From NCBI GenBank assembly GCA_958450325.1, contig OY288243.1, forward strand, positions 54,263,378 through 54,327,377: 64,000 nt of DNA. Direction: 5' to 3'. Below, piece after piece: positions 1 through 11,229 of this stretch (its first letter is position 1; the number at the start of each line of letters is the position of its first letter). The notes below the pieces were generated by a model. The model ran no database searches. It had not been told where the DNA came from and was given only the letters and a program-made list of their open reading frames with translations. The stretch comes from Agrostemma githago (Eukaryota > Streptophyta > Magnoliopsida > Caryophyllales > Caryophyllaceae). Made by a program: the position numbers and the translations under genes.

Positions 1-964
1 TATCGAATCCTAGGAAATAATGCTTTTAGAAAATAGTACGATAATATTGATATTAGAAACGAGAAAAAGAAAAATAAAAAAATAAAAAAAAACGTGAAGA
101 AGACGAGAAAGACGGAAGAAAAGGAAGAGAGAGAGAGAGAGAGAGAGAAAAAAGGAGAACGCGGGATTTGTGACACCCTCAACCTACATGCTTAATCATC
201 TCGAAAACGGACTCGTAGTAGCGGCCTAGACGCGGGAGCGTTAAGATGTATATGGGTTAGTTATGGTGTGTATGGTTAGGAAGGGGATTTGACGAGTTTT
301 GCTCTCGGGTCTTTGACGAGTTTTGATCTCGGGTTTCCTAGAGGACTTCTAGGGGAAAGGTCTGGATTGTAAAAAGTATAGGATTGTATCGCCTAGGATG
401 TTGATGGTTGTAAGGTTGTTGTTATGTTGGGAATTGTAATTGTTGTTGTAATTGTGTGTGCAAGGGGGTGTATTTATAGAAGAGGTTTCTGGTTTTGTCT
501 AGGAAAGGTACTTGGCTTGGATGAAATAGGATTCCGTCTTTGGATAGGAAAGGTACCCGGTTTTTGGATAGGTTTTAGGAAAGAAATCATATCCTAAATA
601 GAAGAGGTTTTGCATGTAGCTGATATGTTGTGGTATTTGATTTCGAATCAGACTTCCAAAGCTGCGTGACAGATTTTTATGTCTCGAAAATGTCATTGAC
701 CGGAGTTTGACCCGGTCGCTAAAAGATGGTTTTACCCTCGGTGTCGGTTTTGACCCAAATTAGCTTCATTTGATTGGAAACGATCCACTGGGCATGGATT
801 TGAGGTCAGGTTGGTGAGATTTTTACTTCGCTAAAAGCTCATGCTAAATACTATTGATTTCGAGTCCAAAATCGAGCGTATTAAGTCATGTTTACGTCCG
901 ATAAACATCGGGTGTTTGTTGGAAACTGCTATAGACACCTAGCAGCCAAATTTTGGTGTCTACA
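1..964 (-). repeat. 3' LTR of element A (partial)
   Basis: This matches the 5' LTR of the same element (7908-8079 joined to 22702-23529) along its whole length and ends at the TCTACA terminus (964), next to a polypurine tract. A GA microsatellite lies near 130-148. It holds a minus-strand TATA box at 471-478. About 1.5 kb of the LTR lies outside the window. Confidence 0.88.
471..478 (-). promoter_or_regulatory. TATA box in LTR of element A
   Basis: On the minus strand this reads TATAAATA, and it occurs at the same place in the other LTR copy (22969-22976). It is the likely Pol II promoter core of the element. Confidence 0.6.
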
Positions 965-978
965 GAGCCCCCACTCTG
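965..978 (-). other. Polypurine tract of element A
   Basis: On the minus strand this is CAGAGTGGGGGCTC directly next to the 3' LTR, the position needed for plus-strand DNA priming. Elements B (10502) and D (29367) have nearly the same tract. Confidence 0.75.
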
Positions 979-1167
979 ATTGAGGCTTGGACAAGGCAAA
1001 ATTCAGAGTAGCTACCAGGCCAATCGGGGAGTAAGACCTGGCAGACTTCCGGTCGGGCCGTTTATAGTCCATTAGACTTGCGTAAAAGGGCTCGCCAGCC
1101 ATAAGATAGAAATAAATCATACCTGAGTTCTGTTATCTTGGGCTAGCTCTGTGGGGACTTGTTTATT

Positions 1168-1551
1168 GAAGCCCTGGGTGTATCTGTATGCGGATACATC
1201 CCATCTTGGAGCTGCGTAGGAGCTTGCCTAAGAAGCCCTGGGTGTATCCATTTGCAGACACATTCCGATCCAGAATTACGCGGGAGCTTGCCTAAGAAGC
1301 CCTGGGTGTGTCCGTTTGCAGACACATCCTAATTCAGAACAACGTGGGAGCTCGCCTAAGAAGCCCTGGGTGTGTCTGTTTGCAGACACAACCTGATCCG
1401 AAATTACACGGGAGCCTGCCTAAGAAGCCCTGGGTGTGTCCGTTTGCAGACACATCCCAACTCAGAATTACGCGGTAGCTTGCCTAAGAAGCCGTGGGTG
1501 TACCTATATGTAGGCACATCCCGTGTTTCTTCAGGAGAAATGCCACCTTTG
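1168..1551 (-). repeat. 3'UTR tandem array, six 64-bp units (element A)
   Basis: Units start at 1168, 1232, 1296, 1360, 1424 and 1488, exactly 64 bp apart. Each holds GAAGCCCTGGGTGT, a short stem (GTTTGCAGACAC type), and GAGCTTGCCTAA. The last unit is diverged. Element B carries two or three units of the same family at 10694-10870. An amplified tandem repeat in the 3'UTR is a described trait of Retand elements. Confidence 0.9.
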
Positions 1552-2440
1552 GGCTTTTCGCTGGGGAGTTTAGTGAGTTCGCACAGGACTGCGACTCACG
1601 CTGGGAAATAAAAACTTGATGTTCCGTTGGGAGGCCAAGCTGGTAACTGAAATGTTAGATATATAGGCAGAAATAACAAATATAGCAGATATCAAGATAG
1701 CATACAGGAAATGCATTTAGCATCTATAGACTGACTTGCGCTGGGGAAAATGATTTTTGCTTCATTTTGAAATCGAAGTCCTAAACGCAACTTACGCGCT
1801 AGGAGACAGGTTTTCAAAATTGAAATGAGTAGAAAAGAAATTTGCAGTTTAAATAGACTGAAATTTGACCTTGTCGAAAAGGATTTTCTCAAATGGCTAA
1901 GTTTTGCAAATTTCAAAGCGAGAATTTGAAGAGAGAGGCCTACCGACAGACTCGACTCTGGACGCGACAAGACGAGTTGACAGACACAGTACAAACTGGA
2001 CTTTTTAGGGGTTGGACCGTGACTCGGTAGAGGGGTAGGCTACCTAAGATGACAAGACTCTTAAGTTGCGCTATTCTATAGCCTAGGCGAGTGACAACAC
2101 GATCAAACATCGAAATGAAAAAGATATGTTATAGTCTGCAATGACAGGACTCAGTAGTAGCAATGCTGTAGACTGGCGTTCTTTTGGATCTTTTGGTTTC
2201 GGAATATACTCCTAAGTAGGTGTAGCTTCGAGTCCCTGACAGATTCTTGTCTTCGACTGAGCCGAGTAACTAGGACACACTTGTAAAAAAGGTGGCTAGT
2301 TTTTTTGAAATTATCTGGATTTTGTGAGTGGATGAAGGTCTTCTGCCTAAGAGAAGCCCCCCAGGACGACAAAACGAACTGTTGAGAACATGACAGTGTT
2401 GTGACCGGAATGATGGTGCTTTTTGAATGTGTGTCAATGT
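1552..2440 (-). other. Noncoding 3' region of element A
   Basis: The stretch lies between the tandem array and the conserved GCCTAC motif. Only short open frames are present, with no protein-like composition. I see no remnant of the antisense gene found in B and D. Confidence 0.5.
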
Positions 2441-2442
2441 GG

Positions 2443-2513
2443 GTGGTTGTGCCCTTGTTGAAAGGCTGCCTACATATTCACGTGTGGTTAAATCAAACCA
2501 TGTCGTAGTTCAG
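2443..2513. other. Conserved GCCTACGTATCC motif block, copy in A
   Basis: The block reads GTTGTGCCC ... GCTGCCTACATATTCA ... AATCAAACCA ... CGTAGTTCAG. Related blocks occur at 13191-13258 (B) and 37697-37763 (D), always on the 3' side of the gag-pol region. Its function is unknown. Confidence 0.7.
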
Positions 2514-2559
2514 TGATTGGAAGATATATTTTGGTGTCTATTTTATTAGGGCTTTGTGT

Positions 2560-3545
2560 GTAACTAGCCATAGCAATGGTGTAGGCTAGGTGCATTCCCA
2601 ATGATCTTTTGATCAAAGGGATAGAATAGTTAAGATGTTGATCCTGTGACTGTGAGAGTTTTCCGGGGTAGCCCTAGAGGTGGTGTGAACTATTTGGGCA
2701 TGTTCAATGCCGACCGCAAGTTAAGTTCCCGTGTTTGGGGCTGGTAACTAGTTTGAATGTTTGTAGAAATGTGGTGCTAGGTCGCAAGTGGCTTTGATGA
2801 TTCGAAATCTGGAGCTTGATTTTGTGGAGCTAAGGCTTCAAGGGTAAGGTATTGCAATGTGGTAGGAAAGGGGGAACTTGAGTAAAGATGACTCGAACTT
2901 CGATTGGCAGGTTTGATAATGCGGGATCCGATTTCCATCTCTGGTCCTAATGGTTAGGGATATCCTATGGAGCTTGAATCCTCAAAATTTCAGGCTGCCT
3001 CTTAGCCTAGGTCTCGAGAAGGTCTGGAGGGTTGTAATGTGGGAAGGCTAAGTGTGGTGTTAGCTGACCAACTTGGTTGATTTTCCCCTATTTGATGGTA
3101 TGGGAATTGACCGTACCACGGTCAAGGGACTTTCACTTAGGTTGACCGTTGAACACGGTCATAGGTTTTGAAATGTTTTGGTTGACCTTTTAGCCCTGGT
3201 CGTGGAATTTTCATTTGTGTTGACCGTTTAACCTTGGTCATGGATGCCTCTTTTTTTATGATGGCCTGCTTTTTTTGTTTTGGCCTTTTGCTTTTTTCCT
3301 TGGACTTTTGATTTTGTTTTTGTCCAACTTTTTTTTCTTTTTTCTGTTGGTCAGACTAACACCCATGGTAGAGATTGGTTGGTCTTATTGGAGGGGTGTT
3401 TATTGTGGGAAATGGGCTTGCCTCCCGTCTTGAACCCAAACTTGGAGACTACCTAGATTTGTTGTAGGATTCGATACCGCTCTTGCTAAGGGTAGTTATG
3501 TGGCTTTCTATGCCAGACATGGAACAGATAAAGGAAAATACAGGT
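2560..3545. other. Pol-replacing noncoding module shared with element D
   Basis: This stretch aligns by eye with 37860-38645 in element D. Landmarks in the same order are TCTGGAGCTTGATTTT, AATGTGGTAGGAAAGG, GCTTGAATCCTCAAAAT, TTGGTTGGTCTT, TTTATTGTGGGAAATGGG and ATGTGGCTTTCTAT. It occupies the interval where B has pol. A stretch around 3060-3260 repeats TTGACCGTT-like words. No long open frame survives in both copies. Elements A and D have different gag genes, so the module is shared more widely than the rest of the internal region. Confidence 0.75.
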
Positions 3546-3837
3546 CTCAAATTCCTGCAGTCATTATAGGTGTGCCTATAATGGTCACGTGCATGTGCTC
3601 ACAGTGTATGATGGTGTTCATCTTGTTCTCGGAAACACATAAGGAAAGCATAATGAGAGAATGAAAAGAGCTGATTTTATTGAATTTTGAAAAAAGGACA
3701 GAATACAGTTGACTCTGACTCTGACTTTGAAATTGAAAGACATAGAACATCCTAGTCTCGGACTCAGACTCGAACTTAAATCAAATTTGGACTCTCGGAT
3801 GTCTGGTTGATTGACTTGAACAATCTAGCTGATGTCG

Positions 3838-4671
3838 TTAGTAGTCTTCGACTTCTAAGGACTTAAGTTGATGTCCAGTATAGCCTTCAGTAGAAACTTC
3901 ACCAAGATCTTCATTATGTCGAAGATCGTCTTCAATCCTAGTGCGCAATTCGGTAAGCACCGCAAAGTTTGAAATGCCGGCATACATAAGATGGATGCGG
4001 TAGGTGGGTAGGAGGTTATTGATGAACGCCTCCACTAGTGTCTTCTCGCTGGGCTTGTCTACCAGCTTAACACTCTCAGCCCGCCAACGTTGAAGGTATT
4101 TTGTGAAACCTTCCTTGGGCTCCTGGGCCATGACCTCTAAGGAACGCATGGTCGTTTGAATCTCGGTATTATCAGCATAATTCCGAGCGAATTCTGTAGC
4201 CACGTCATCCCAAGTTTTGTATTTCTTGGAATCTAGATTGTAGTACCATGCTTTGGGATGTTTCTCGAGAGAGGCAGCGAACAGGTGCTTGAACATGGTC
4301 GATTTCACTCCCTTAACGACCATGAACTCTTTAAAAGCCCGAATGTGAAACACTGGGTCTTCGGTCCCATCAAACATTGGTAGGCCTGTAAGGTTGAGGT
4401 TGGCGGGCAGTTCATCATTCAGGGGTGAATAGGCACGGGCATTATCCGTGTGGATAGTGTTGTTAGTTGACAAGTGGACCTGTTCTTCCAGTTTGCGGAT
4501 TGCGCTGACCAGTTCAGCCAAAGGCCCAGTAGTTTAAACCCCACCATTAGGAGTCCCTTGTTCTATGGCGCTCAAACGAGTAACATTAGCTATCTGGCCG
4601 GACTTGATAGCTGTCAGTTAGGCCTCAATCTGAGTCAGCGAGACCGTCAATTTGTCCAAAGCTTCTTGCAT
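3838..4671 (-). pseudogene. Truncated gag of element A
   Basis: The frame starts at the ATG at 4669-4671 (MQEALDKL), matching the gag starts of B and C. It has in-frame stops in the first 50 codons (after QIEA and after TPNGGV), then stays open for 227 codons from 4521. The retrotransposon gag domain is clear (FDGTEDPVFHIRAFKEFM, LEKHPKAWYYNLDSKKYKTW, EGFTKYLQRWRAESVKLVD). It ends at 3838, before the zinc knuckle, so protease and pol are absent. It would make the structural capsid protein in an intact element; here it is dead. Confidence 0.88.
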
Positions 4672-6408
4672 CTTGTGCGTATGTCTGGTTACCGGTGGCC
4701 TGTCTGTAAGAATACCGCGTAATTAGGAAAGTTGCTTCGGAACTCAAATACACCAAGGCATAGGAAATAGTGCGGGAGGAGAGACGACTCCGGTTTGACT
4801 CGGGTTAGACTCTTCTAAGACAAACGTGTAGGGTACGATTCTCGGAGTGACTGTGATTAATCGCTTCGTCGGAGAATAGCCCCCAAGTGAGACTAAGGAC
4901 TCTAATGGTGTGACATCTAAGTGATTCGAAAGTGGGGTACGTAAGATCGACAACACGTGTAAGACATGACCCTTAGAGCAACTGTGATTGATCGCTCTCC
5001 TGAAGACCCCGAGTGTGATCGAAGGTTTTGTTAAGACTAGAGTGTGGGACGAGTGACCCTTAGATTTAAGGATCACGAACCTTTTTTTATTGGGCTATGC
5101 CTTGTAAAAGGTTGACTCGGCCTCGAGGAAGGCAGACGGGATAAGGGAAGAAACTTGCGATGTAAGATCGGCAGAGTTTCGACGCAAGAGACCCTTGACT
5201 CGACTTGAATAAGGATGGACCTTGTGATTAGGGTAGACCCTGAAGTTAAAAGGGTTCTCGAATTGGGATGACTCGACTAACAGATTGAAAGATGGGCGAG
5301 ATTCCCTGAGGAAAGGTCGTGGGGACCGTCCTGCTAGAGGGAAAGATCGCGTGGGACTTTCTAGTTAGGACTAGAGTGTTTAGACGAACCTTCCATTTAC
5401 GAGTGTATAACTCGGGTTGGTTGGTTATTCTTTTGACGAATAAGGCGGACTGAGATAGAGAGGAAACTCGTGATGTAGGGTCGACGGAGTTTCGACGCTG
5501 TAGACCTTTAACAAATTATGAAAAGACCCGACACACGGATTACGGTAGGTCCTATAATAAGGAAGGTTTTTGAAAAGGATTGACTTCCTAAATAAGGAGG
5601 TTTTTTTTAAAAATGATTGATTTTGAAATTGAGAAGGCGGTCGTGGAATTGGTGGTGAGCCAATAGGACCGGGCTTTTTGAAAAAATTGAATACTTGAAA
5701 TTTTGAAAATTTGAACATCGAAAATAAATTTTCGAAAATTTGAAAAAATCGAAAACGGGATCCCGAAGATTTGGGAATCGAAAACGGCATCTCGGAGATT
5801 TTAAAATCGAGAATGGCATCTCGAGTATTTGAAAATTAAAAATGAATTTTGAAAATTTGGAAAAATTGAATAGGGATCGGAAATTTGAATATTGAAATGG
5901 ACAGCATGCCGGCTAGAAAATAGGCTTGTTTTGAGTCAAATCGTAAGTCCTAGTTTTGGTACCATCCTGGGTTTTGAAAATAGGATAATTTTGAAAAAGA
6001 TGTAGTTTCGAAATAACAGTTTTTGAAAAAGATGACATGTAAATCAAGTAGCATGTAGTCATGGAATCAGTATATCGACACCATGTATGCTCTTAGACTA
6101 ACTCTCGGTCGGTCGAAAATGGGTCTATACCATCAACGACGGCTTTCTTGTAATTCAGGATGGACTTTCTAAGCCGAGTTGACATTAGAACATGCCGTGA
6201 AACCCATACGTGTTCGGCCATAGAAGACTTTATCACACCCACTTAGGAATGCACCGCGGTATAGTAGGACGTCGGTCACAAATAACCGGCCCGGGAAAGA
6301 TTTGGGTTTTGCATGAACCATCGAACTAAAATGCGTACATTACTAATCGAATGATTTATTTTCGAGTCTTACCCTAGGAACCCCGATGACTAGTGGTACA
6401 TCAGGTAT
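4672..6408 (-). other. 5' leader of element A
   Basis: This is noncoding sequence between primer site and gag. It is homologous to the B leader (19269-20317) and to the interrupted C leader; shared words include CCGAATT/TCGACGCT blocks and GTTTTGAAAA-type runs. Runs of GAAAATTTGAAAA at 5690-5880 make it A-rich. No gene is seen. Confidence 0.7.
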
Positions 6409-6425
6409 CCCCAGCGGAGTCGCCA
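6409..6425 (-). other. Primer binding site (tRNA-Arg type), element A
   Basis: The plus strand reads CCCCAGCGGAGTCGCCA, matching the 3' end of plant tRNA-Arg(ACG) except one base as I recall it. It lies 3 bp from the LTR end at 6429. Tat/Ogre-type elements use tRNA-Arg primers. Confidence 0.8.
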
Positions 6426-6428
6426 AAT

Positions 6429-8079
6429 TGTGGACATGACATAGGTCCACCCCGACGCGGCCACGCACGGGTTTGGTCGGCGAATGAATCTCATGTGAGA
6501 TAGTTCTCGGATTCCAATTTAAATCTAAATGGAGTCACCACCGAACTTTGTGGGAGTTCGGGCCCGTTCGAACCCACTCTATATCTTAGTGGGCCGTGCA
6601 CAATGTACGGCCCCTTCCGATTTCAGAGTTTATGGGGTTCGTCCCTTTGCATTGCGATACTGATTCCGACATTATCGGAAATCGTGCTCTCGTATGCCAA
6701 CGGTTTCGGATATCCAGAAACCATGGTTCTGAGTAAGGGGTGAGGGTACGTGTTGGGAAGTTCACCAATAACACCCAACCCCGCCCGTAGTTAGCGGCCT
6801 CTACTTAGATATCGTTCGTTTTTCGTGTACGCATGTTAGTTTGACGGTTAAATGATATGCAAACAGCGTTTTGACTAAACATGTGAATTGAATTGTGTTT
6901 GATCTAGTCGTTTAATGCATCTTTGGACTAAGTCGAAGTTGTTTTAGCATGTGAGGTTCGTTTTAGTACAATAAAACAATCAATGAAAATAAAGCGCCAC
7001 AATAGTAACAAACGAGTTAGTAACGATATAACGGTTCGTAAAAGGATTAGAATAACATAAATGACATGATGCATGGTTTCAAAAATAGTGGGACACGTGA
7101 TAGACTTGACACGTGTTGACCGAAGTGGTTAAAAAGATTTATCGAAGCTCGAAATATGTTGAAGGCTCACGGATTTGTCGTGACAAAGGCCACTCGATCG
7201 AGCCATGGATAGACTCGACCGAGTGGACCTCGGGAAAAACCTTATGTTCGGATTTTGAGATGCCACTCGATCGAGTCATGGAGGGACTCGATCGTGTGGT
7301 CCTCAAAAAAGCTTTATGACCTGATTTTGGGGTGCCACTCGATCGAGTGGTTATGGCACTTGATCGAGTGCTCCTTGTACAAACGAAGTTCTCTTATTTG
7401 TTTTTGATTTTGAAATCGATAATTTTGCTAGATCGCGTGAAAATATGATATGATTTACACCCGATTCGGCTTTCGATACTCTTCGTATTCGATATTTGAT
7501 TATAGAATCAGTATCGAATATTTAGAGTGAATTTTAGAAAAGATATTATAAATCGTTTTAAAATTGAACTAGGACGAAATAATCCCTTTTGCGCAATTTC
7601 CCGGCAACCGCGCGACTTGCATGAACTTTGCGCAACTTGCACAGGCGCGCGACTCGCATGGAGGGCTGTTTTGGCTTTTTTTGATTGATTCCGTTAGATT
7701 TGATATTCGACTATGGAGTCAGTATCGCATCCTTAGAATGATGATTTTTATTATTTGCTTGATTAGAGCGAAAATTGATTCCCTCCGCTTTGTAATGTCG
7801 TATTAGTCTTTTAGGACTATGTGACGATTATCTTAGCATCAACGAGATTGTATTTAATGTGATCTATTGATTGATTCCTTTAGATCCGACATTCGACTAT
7901 AGAGTCAATATCGAATCCTAGGAAATAATGCTTTTACAAAATAGTACGATAATATCGATATTAGAAACGAGAAAAAGAAAAACAAAAAATAAAAAAAAAA
8001 ATAAAAAACGTGAAGGAGACGAGAAAGACGGAAGAAAATGAAGAGAGAGAAAAAAAAGAATGCGGGATTTGTGACACCC
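6429..8079 (-). repeat. 5' LTR of element A, U5-side part
   Basis: It starts with TGTGGACATG and is broken at 8079 by element B. It contains an inverted-repeat box at 6702-6722, a tRNA-Arg-like site at 6531-6540 and a cluster of CACTCGATCGAGTG motifs at 7191-7363. It continues at 22702. Confidence 0.88.
7191..7363. repeat. CTCGATCGAG palindrome cluster in LTR A
   Basis: About six copies of a 14-bp palindrome of the type CACTCGATCGAGTG occur, mostly as pairs about 10 bp apart (spacers such as CATGGAGGG). Single-base variants are common. Confidence 0.85.
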
Positions 8080-8885
8080 TGTGGACATGACATAGGTCCA
8101 CCCCAACGCGGCCACGCGCGGGTTTGGGGAGGCAAATGAATCTCATGTGAGATGGATCTCGGATTGAAATTTATATCGAAGTAGGAGTCCCCACCGAACT
8201 TTGTGAGAGTTCGGGCCCGTTCGAACCCACTCTATGTCGTAGTGGGCCGTGCACAAAGTACGGCCCATTCCTATTTCAGAGTTTATGGGGCTCGTCTCTT
8301 TGCATTGCGATACCGATACCGACATTATTGGTAATCGTGTATTGAATGACTCTCGTATGCCAACGGTTTCGGACATCCTGAAACCACGGTTCTGAGTAGG
8401 GGGTGAGGGTACGTGTTGGGAAGTTCACAAAGAACACCCAACCCCGCCCGCACTTAGCGGCCTTTATTAAGATATTGTTCGTTTTTTATGTACGCCCGTT
8501 AGTTTGACGATTGAATGTTATGCAAACAAGGCTTTTTGACTAAACATGTGAATTATGTTTGACTACGTCGTTTAATGCATCTAAACTAACGTCAAAGTTG
8601 TTTTAGCATGTTATGTTCATTTTAGTACAATAAAACAAACAATGAAAGAAAGAACAGGTTACAATATACGAGCGGCATACCACCCGGGAATACAATGCAA
8701 CAAACGATACAACAATTGCGATAATAAGGTAGAGAACGAGTTAGAAGATGTAAGCATGACACGATGCGGTTTTGAAAGGACTAGATTCACGTGATAGACT
8801 TGACACGTGTTGACCGAAATCGATTGAAAAAGGTTTGTCGAGACTTGTAGCATGTAAGACGCGTTTATTTAGGCGTAATTGGGGT

Positions 8886-8990
8886 TACTCGGCCGAGTCA
8901 TGGAGGGACTCGGTCGAGTGTCCCTTGAAAAAGGTTTCTGCCGATTTTTTGGGGTGTCACTCGACCGAGTGGCTATGGCACTCGATCGAG
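8886..8990. repeat. CTCGATCGAG-type cluster in LTR B (left), first
   Basis: There are four motif copies in two pairs: ACTCGGCCGAGT and ACTCGGTCGAGT around CATGGAGGG, then CACTCGACCGAGTG and CACTCGATCGAGT around GCTATGG. Confidence 0.85.
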
Positions 8991-9809
8991 TAAAAATATG
9001 GCATAATTTATACCCGACTTCAAATTTTCAAAACTCGTCAATATTTGATATTTGACTACGAAATCAATATCCAATATTTAGAGCGATTTTTAGGAAAAAA
9101 ATGTTTAGAAATTGTTTTGAATCGAAATAAATTCCTCCACATTGTAATGTCGTATTAGTCTTTTTAGGACTATGTGACGATTATTTCGGCATCAACGAGA
9201 ATAGTTTTTTGAAAACGGTTTGTTTGATTGATTCCTTTAGATCTGACATTCGACTATAAAGTCGATATAGAATCCTTAGGGACGACACTTTTATTGCTAA
9301 TTATAGTAGTACGATAATATCAATACTAGAGACGAGAAAATAAATAATAAAAAGGGCGACGACGGACGACGAACGAAAAAAAACGGAAAAAGAAAGAGAG
9401 AAGAGAAGAAAACGGGATTTGTAACACCCTCAACCTACATGCTTACTTATCTCAAAAACGGACTCATAGTAGCGGCCTAGGCGCGAGAGCGTTAAGATGT
9501 ATATAGGTGAGTTATGGTGTGTATGGTTAGGGAGGGGATTTGGCGAGTTTTGCTCTCGGGTTTGTATATGGTTTGCCGAAAATTGCCTAGAATTTCAAGT
9601 TGTGAATGGTCGTGAATCCTATAGGATTTCTAATGGGAATGTCGGGATATAATAAGCCTAGTATTGCAGGAATATCGGGTTGTAACTTGTGTATGTCGGG
9701 ATTGGAATTGTTATGTTGTAAATTGTTGATGGAGTTGTAGTTGTGAATTGTGTGTGATTGTGAAAATTGCATGTGTTAAATTGATGTTAATTGTGTTGCG
9801 GGGGTGGGG

Positions 9810-9817
9810 TATTTATA
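9810..9817 (-). promoter_or_regulatory. TATA box, 3' LTR of B
   Basis: The minus strand reads TATAAATA. The other LTR copy has it at 22006-22013. Palindrome motifs lie about 150-260 bp upstream. Confidence 0.6.
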
Positions 9818-9962
9818 GGATGGGATACCCAACTTAGAATAGGATATTGGTATCTTGCAAAGGAAGAAATCAATCGTTTGGGGTGAAGTATGATTCCGCT
9901 TGTGGATAGGGAAAGATTACTTGTAGGGGAAGAAACACACGGTTTCTAGCTGAAACGAGGGT

Positions 9963-10070
9963 TACTCGGTCGAGTAGTGCACAGCACTCGACCGAGTGCC
10001 CGGTCTGATGCCAGATTTGGCGGTTTTTATGGGCTTACTCGACTGAGTGGCCGGTCCACTCGATCAAGTG
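9963..10070. promoter_or_regulatory. Palindrome cluster upstream of TATA, LTR B (left)
   Basis: The copies are ACTCGGTCGAGT, CACTCGACCGAGTG, ACTCGACTGAGTG and CACTCGATCAAGTG. On the minus strand they lie upstream of the TATA box at 9810. The copy at 22159-22267 is the counterpart in the other LTR. A regulatory role is inferred from position only. Confidence 0.5.
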
Positions 10071-10501
10071 GGTCTGAGCCAGGTAGAAGTCTTTTTTTGG
10101 AGATCGACTTTTATCTTTAAGGGAGAGTTTTGGTTGCTCCCCTCTTCTCCATGGCTTATTTTTGTGAGGAATTGGACTTCCAACCGGATTCCTGAGGGTC
10201 CCGTGACAGATTTTCTGTCTCGGAAAGGTCTTTGACCGGGGTTTGACCCGGGCGCTAAAAGACGGTTTTGCCCTTGGTCTCGGTTTTGACCCAAATTAGT
10301 CTTATTTGACTGGAAATGACCCAGTGGGCCTAGATTTGAGGTCAGTTTGGTGAGATTTTTACTCCCTTAAAAGCTCGCGCCAATTACTATTCATTCTGAG
10401 TCCAAAATCGAGCGTATTAAGTCATGTTTACGTCCGATCATCATTGGGTGTTGTTTGGAAACTGCTATAGACACCTGGCGGTCAAAATGCGGGTGTCTAC
10501 A

Positions 10502-10515
10502 GAGCCCCCACTCTA
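10502..10515 (-). other. Polypurine tract of element B
   Basis: The minus strand reads TAGAGTGGGGGCTC, abutting the 3' LTR. Confidence 0.75.
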
Positions 10516-10693
10516 ACTAAGGCTTGGGCAAGGCGAAAGTCAGAGTAGCTACCAGGTCAATCAAAGATTAAAACCTGGCTGACTTCCGATCGGGTCGTTT
10601 ATAGTCCTTTAGAGTTGCGTAAAACAGCTCGCCAGCCATAAGATAGAAATCATACCTGAGCGAATGCTAAAAATTCCGTGGGGACTTGCCTAA

Positions 10694-10870
10694 AAAGCCT
10701 TGGGTGTGCCCCTTTGCGGTCACATCCCATTTTGAAGCTGCGCGGGAGCTTGCCTAAGAAGCTGCGGGTGTGTCCGTTTGCAGACACATCCCGTGTTTTC
10801 CACTGGGGAGTTTTAAAGAGTTGTATAAGCCCACTTCTGAAGTCTTGGGTGTACCTGTATGCTGACACAT
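10694..10870 (-). repeat. Short 3'UTR tandem array of element B
   Basis: Two units 64 bp apart (10694, 10758) and a diverged third (10839) belong to the same family as the six-unit array in A, so copy number varies between related elements. Confidence 0.8.
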
Positions 10871-11130
10871 AGCAATTTGTATGTAACATTTAGGCGAAAC
10901 ACTGACTTACGCTGGGGAAGTAAAAATTTGATGCTCATTTTTTTTTTGAGAAAATTTGTAAAATATATTGATTGATTTTTTTTGAAAATGGAAGTGCTCG
11001 GGATGACTTTATTCTGTATCAGATTCTGAGAAGGATTTCTAAGGCTTTTTGGGTTGAGTCTACACCCATGCGAATTAGGAGACATGATGAGAATCTCTAT
11101 TCCTAAGGCAACTAGAAAAGGATTTTCTAT
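10871..11130. other. Noncoding stretch upstream of the antisense gene
   Basis: There is no coding signal. It includes poly-T/poly-A tracts around 10930-10985 and leads into the TATA box at 11131. Confidence 0.4.
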
Positions 11131-11138
11131 TATAAATA
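11131..11138 (+). promoter_or_regulatory. TATA box of the plus-strand gene in element B
   Basis: The sequence TATTATAAATAGAGG contains a canonical TATAAATA. The first ATG of the gene lies about 92 bp downstream (11230), leaving room for a leader of about 60-70 bases, rich in CT. This suggests the opposite-strand gene has its own promoter inside the retrotransposon. Confidence 0.55.
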
Positions 11139-11229
11139 GAGGGTTCCTCGCTTTTAATTTTCATATCTCAACTCGAATCTTCTTTTCTTTTCTCAAAATC
11201 TTTTAGACTTTTAAGAAAAATTTCTTTCT

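Larger units (their letters stand above)
8080..10501 (-). repeat. 3' LTR of element B
   Basis: The LTR is 2422 bp with TGTGGACATG...TCTACA ends. It has an inverted-repeat box at 8365-8385, CTCGATCGAG-type clusters at 8886-8990 and 9963-10070, and a minus-strand TATA box at 9810-9817. Relative to the other LTR it lacks roughly 105 bp next to a CTCGATCGAG motif near 8990. Confidence 0.92.

Noticed and set aside
120..150. GA microsatellite as a regulatory element
   Set aside because: It is simple-sequence expansion; the other LTR copy (8040-8058) has only a short version.
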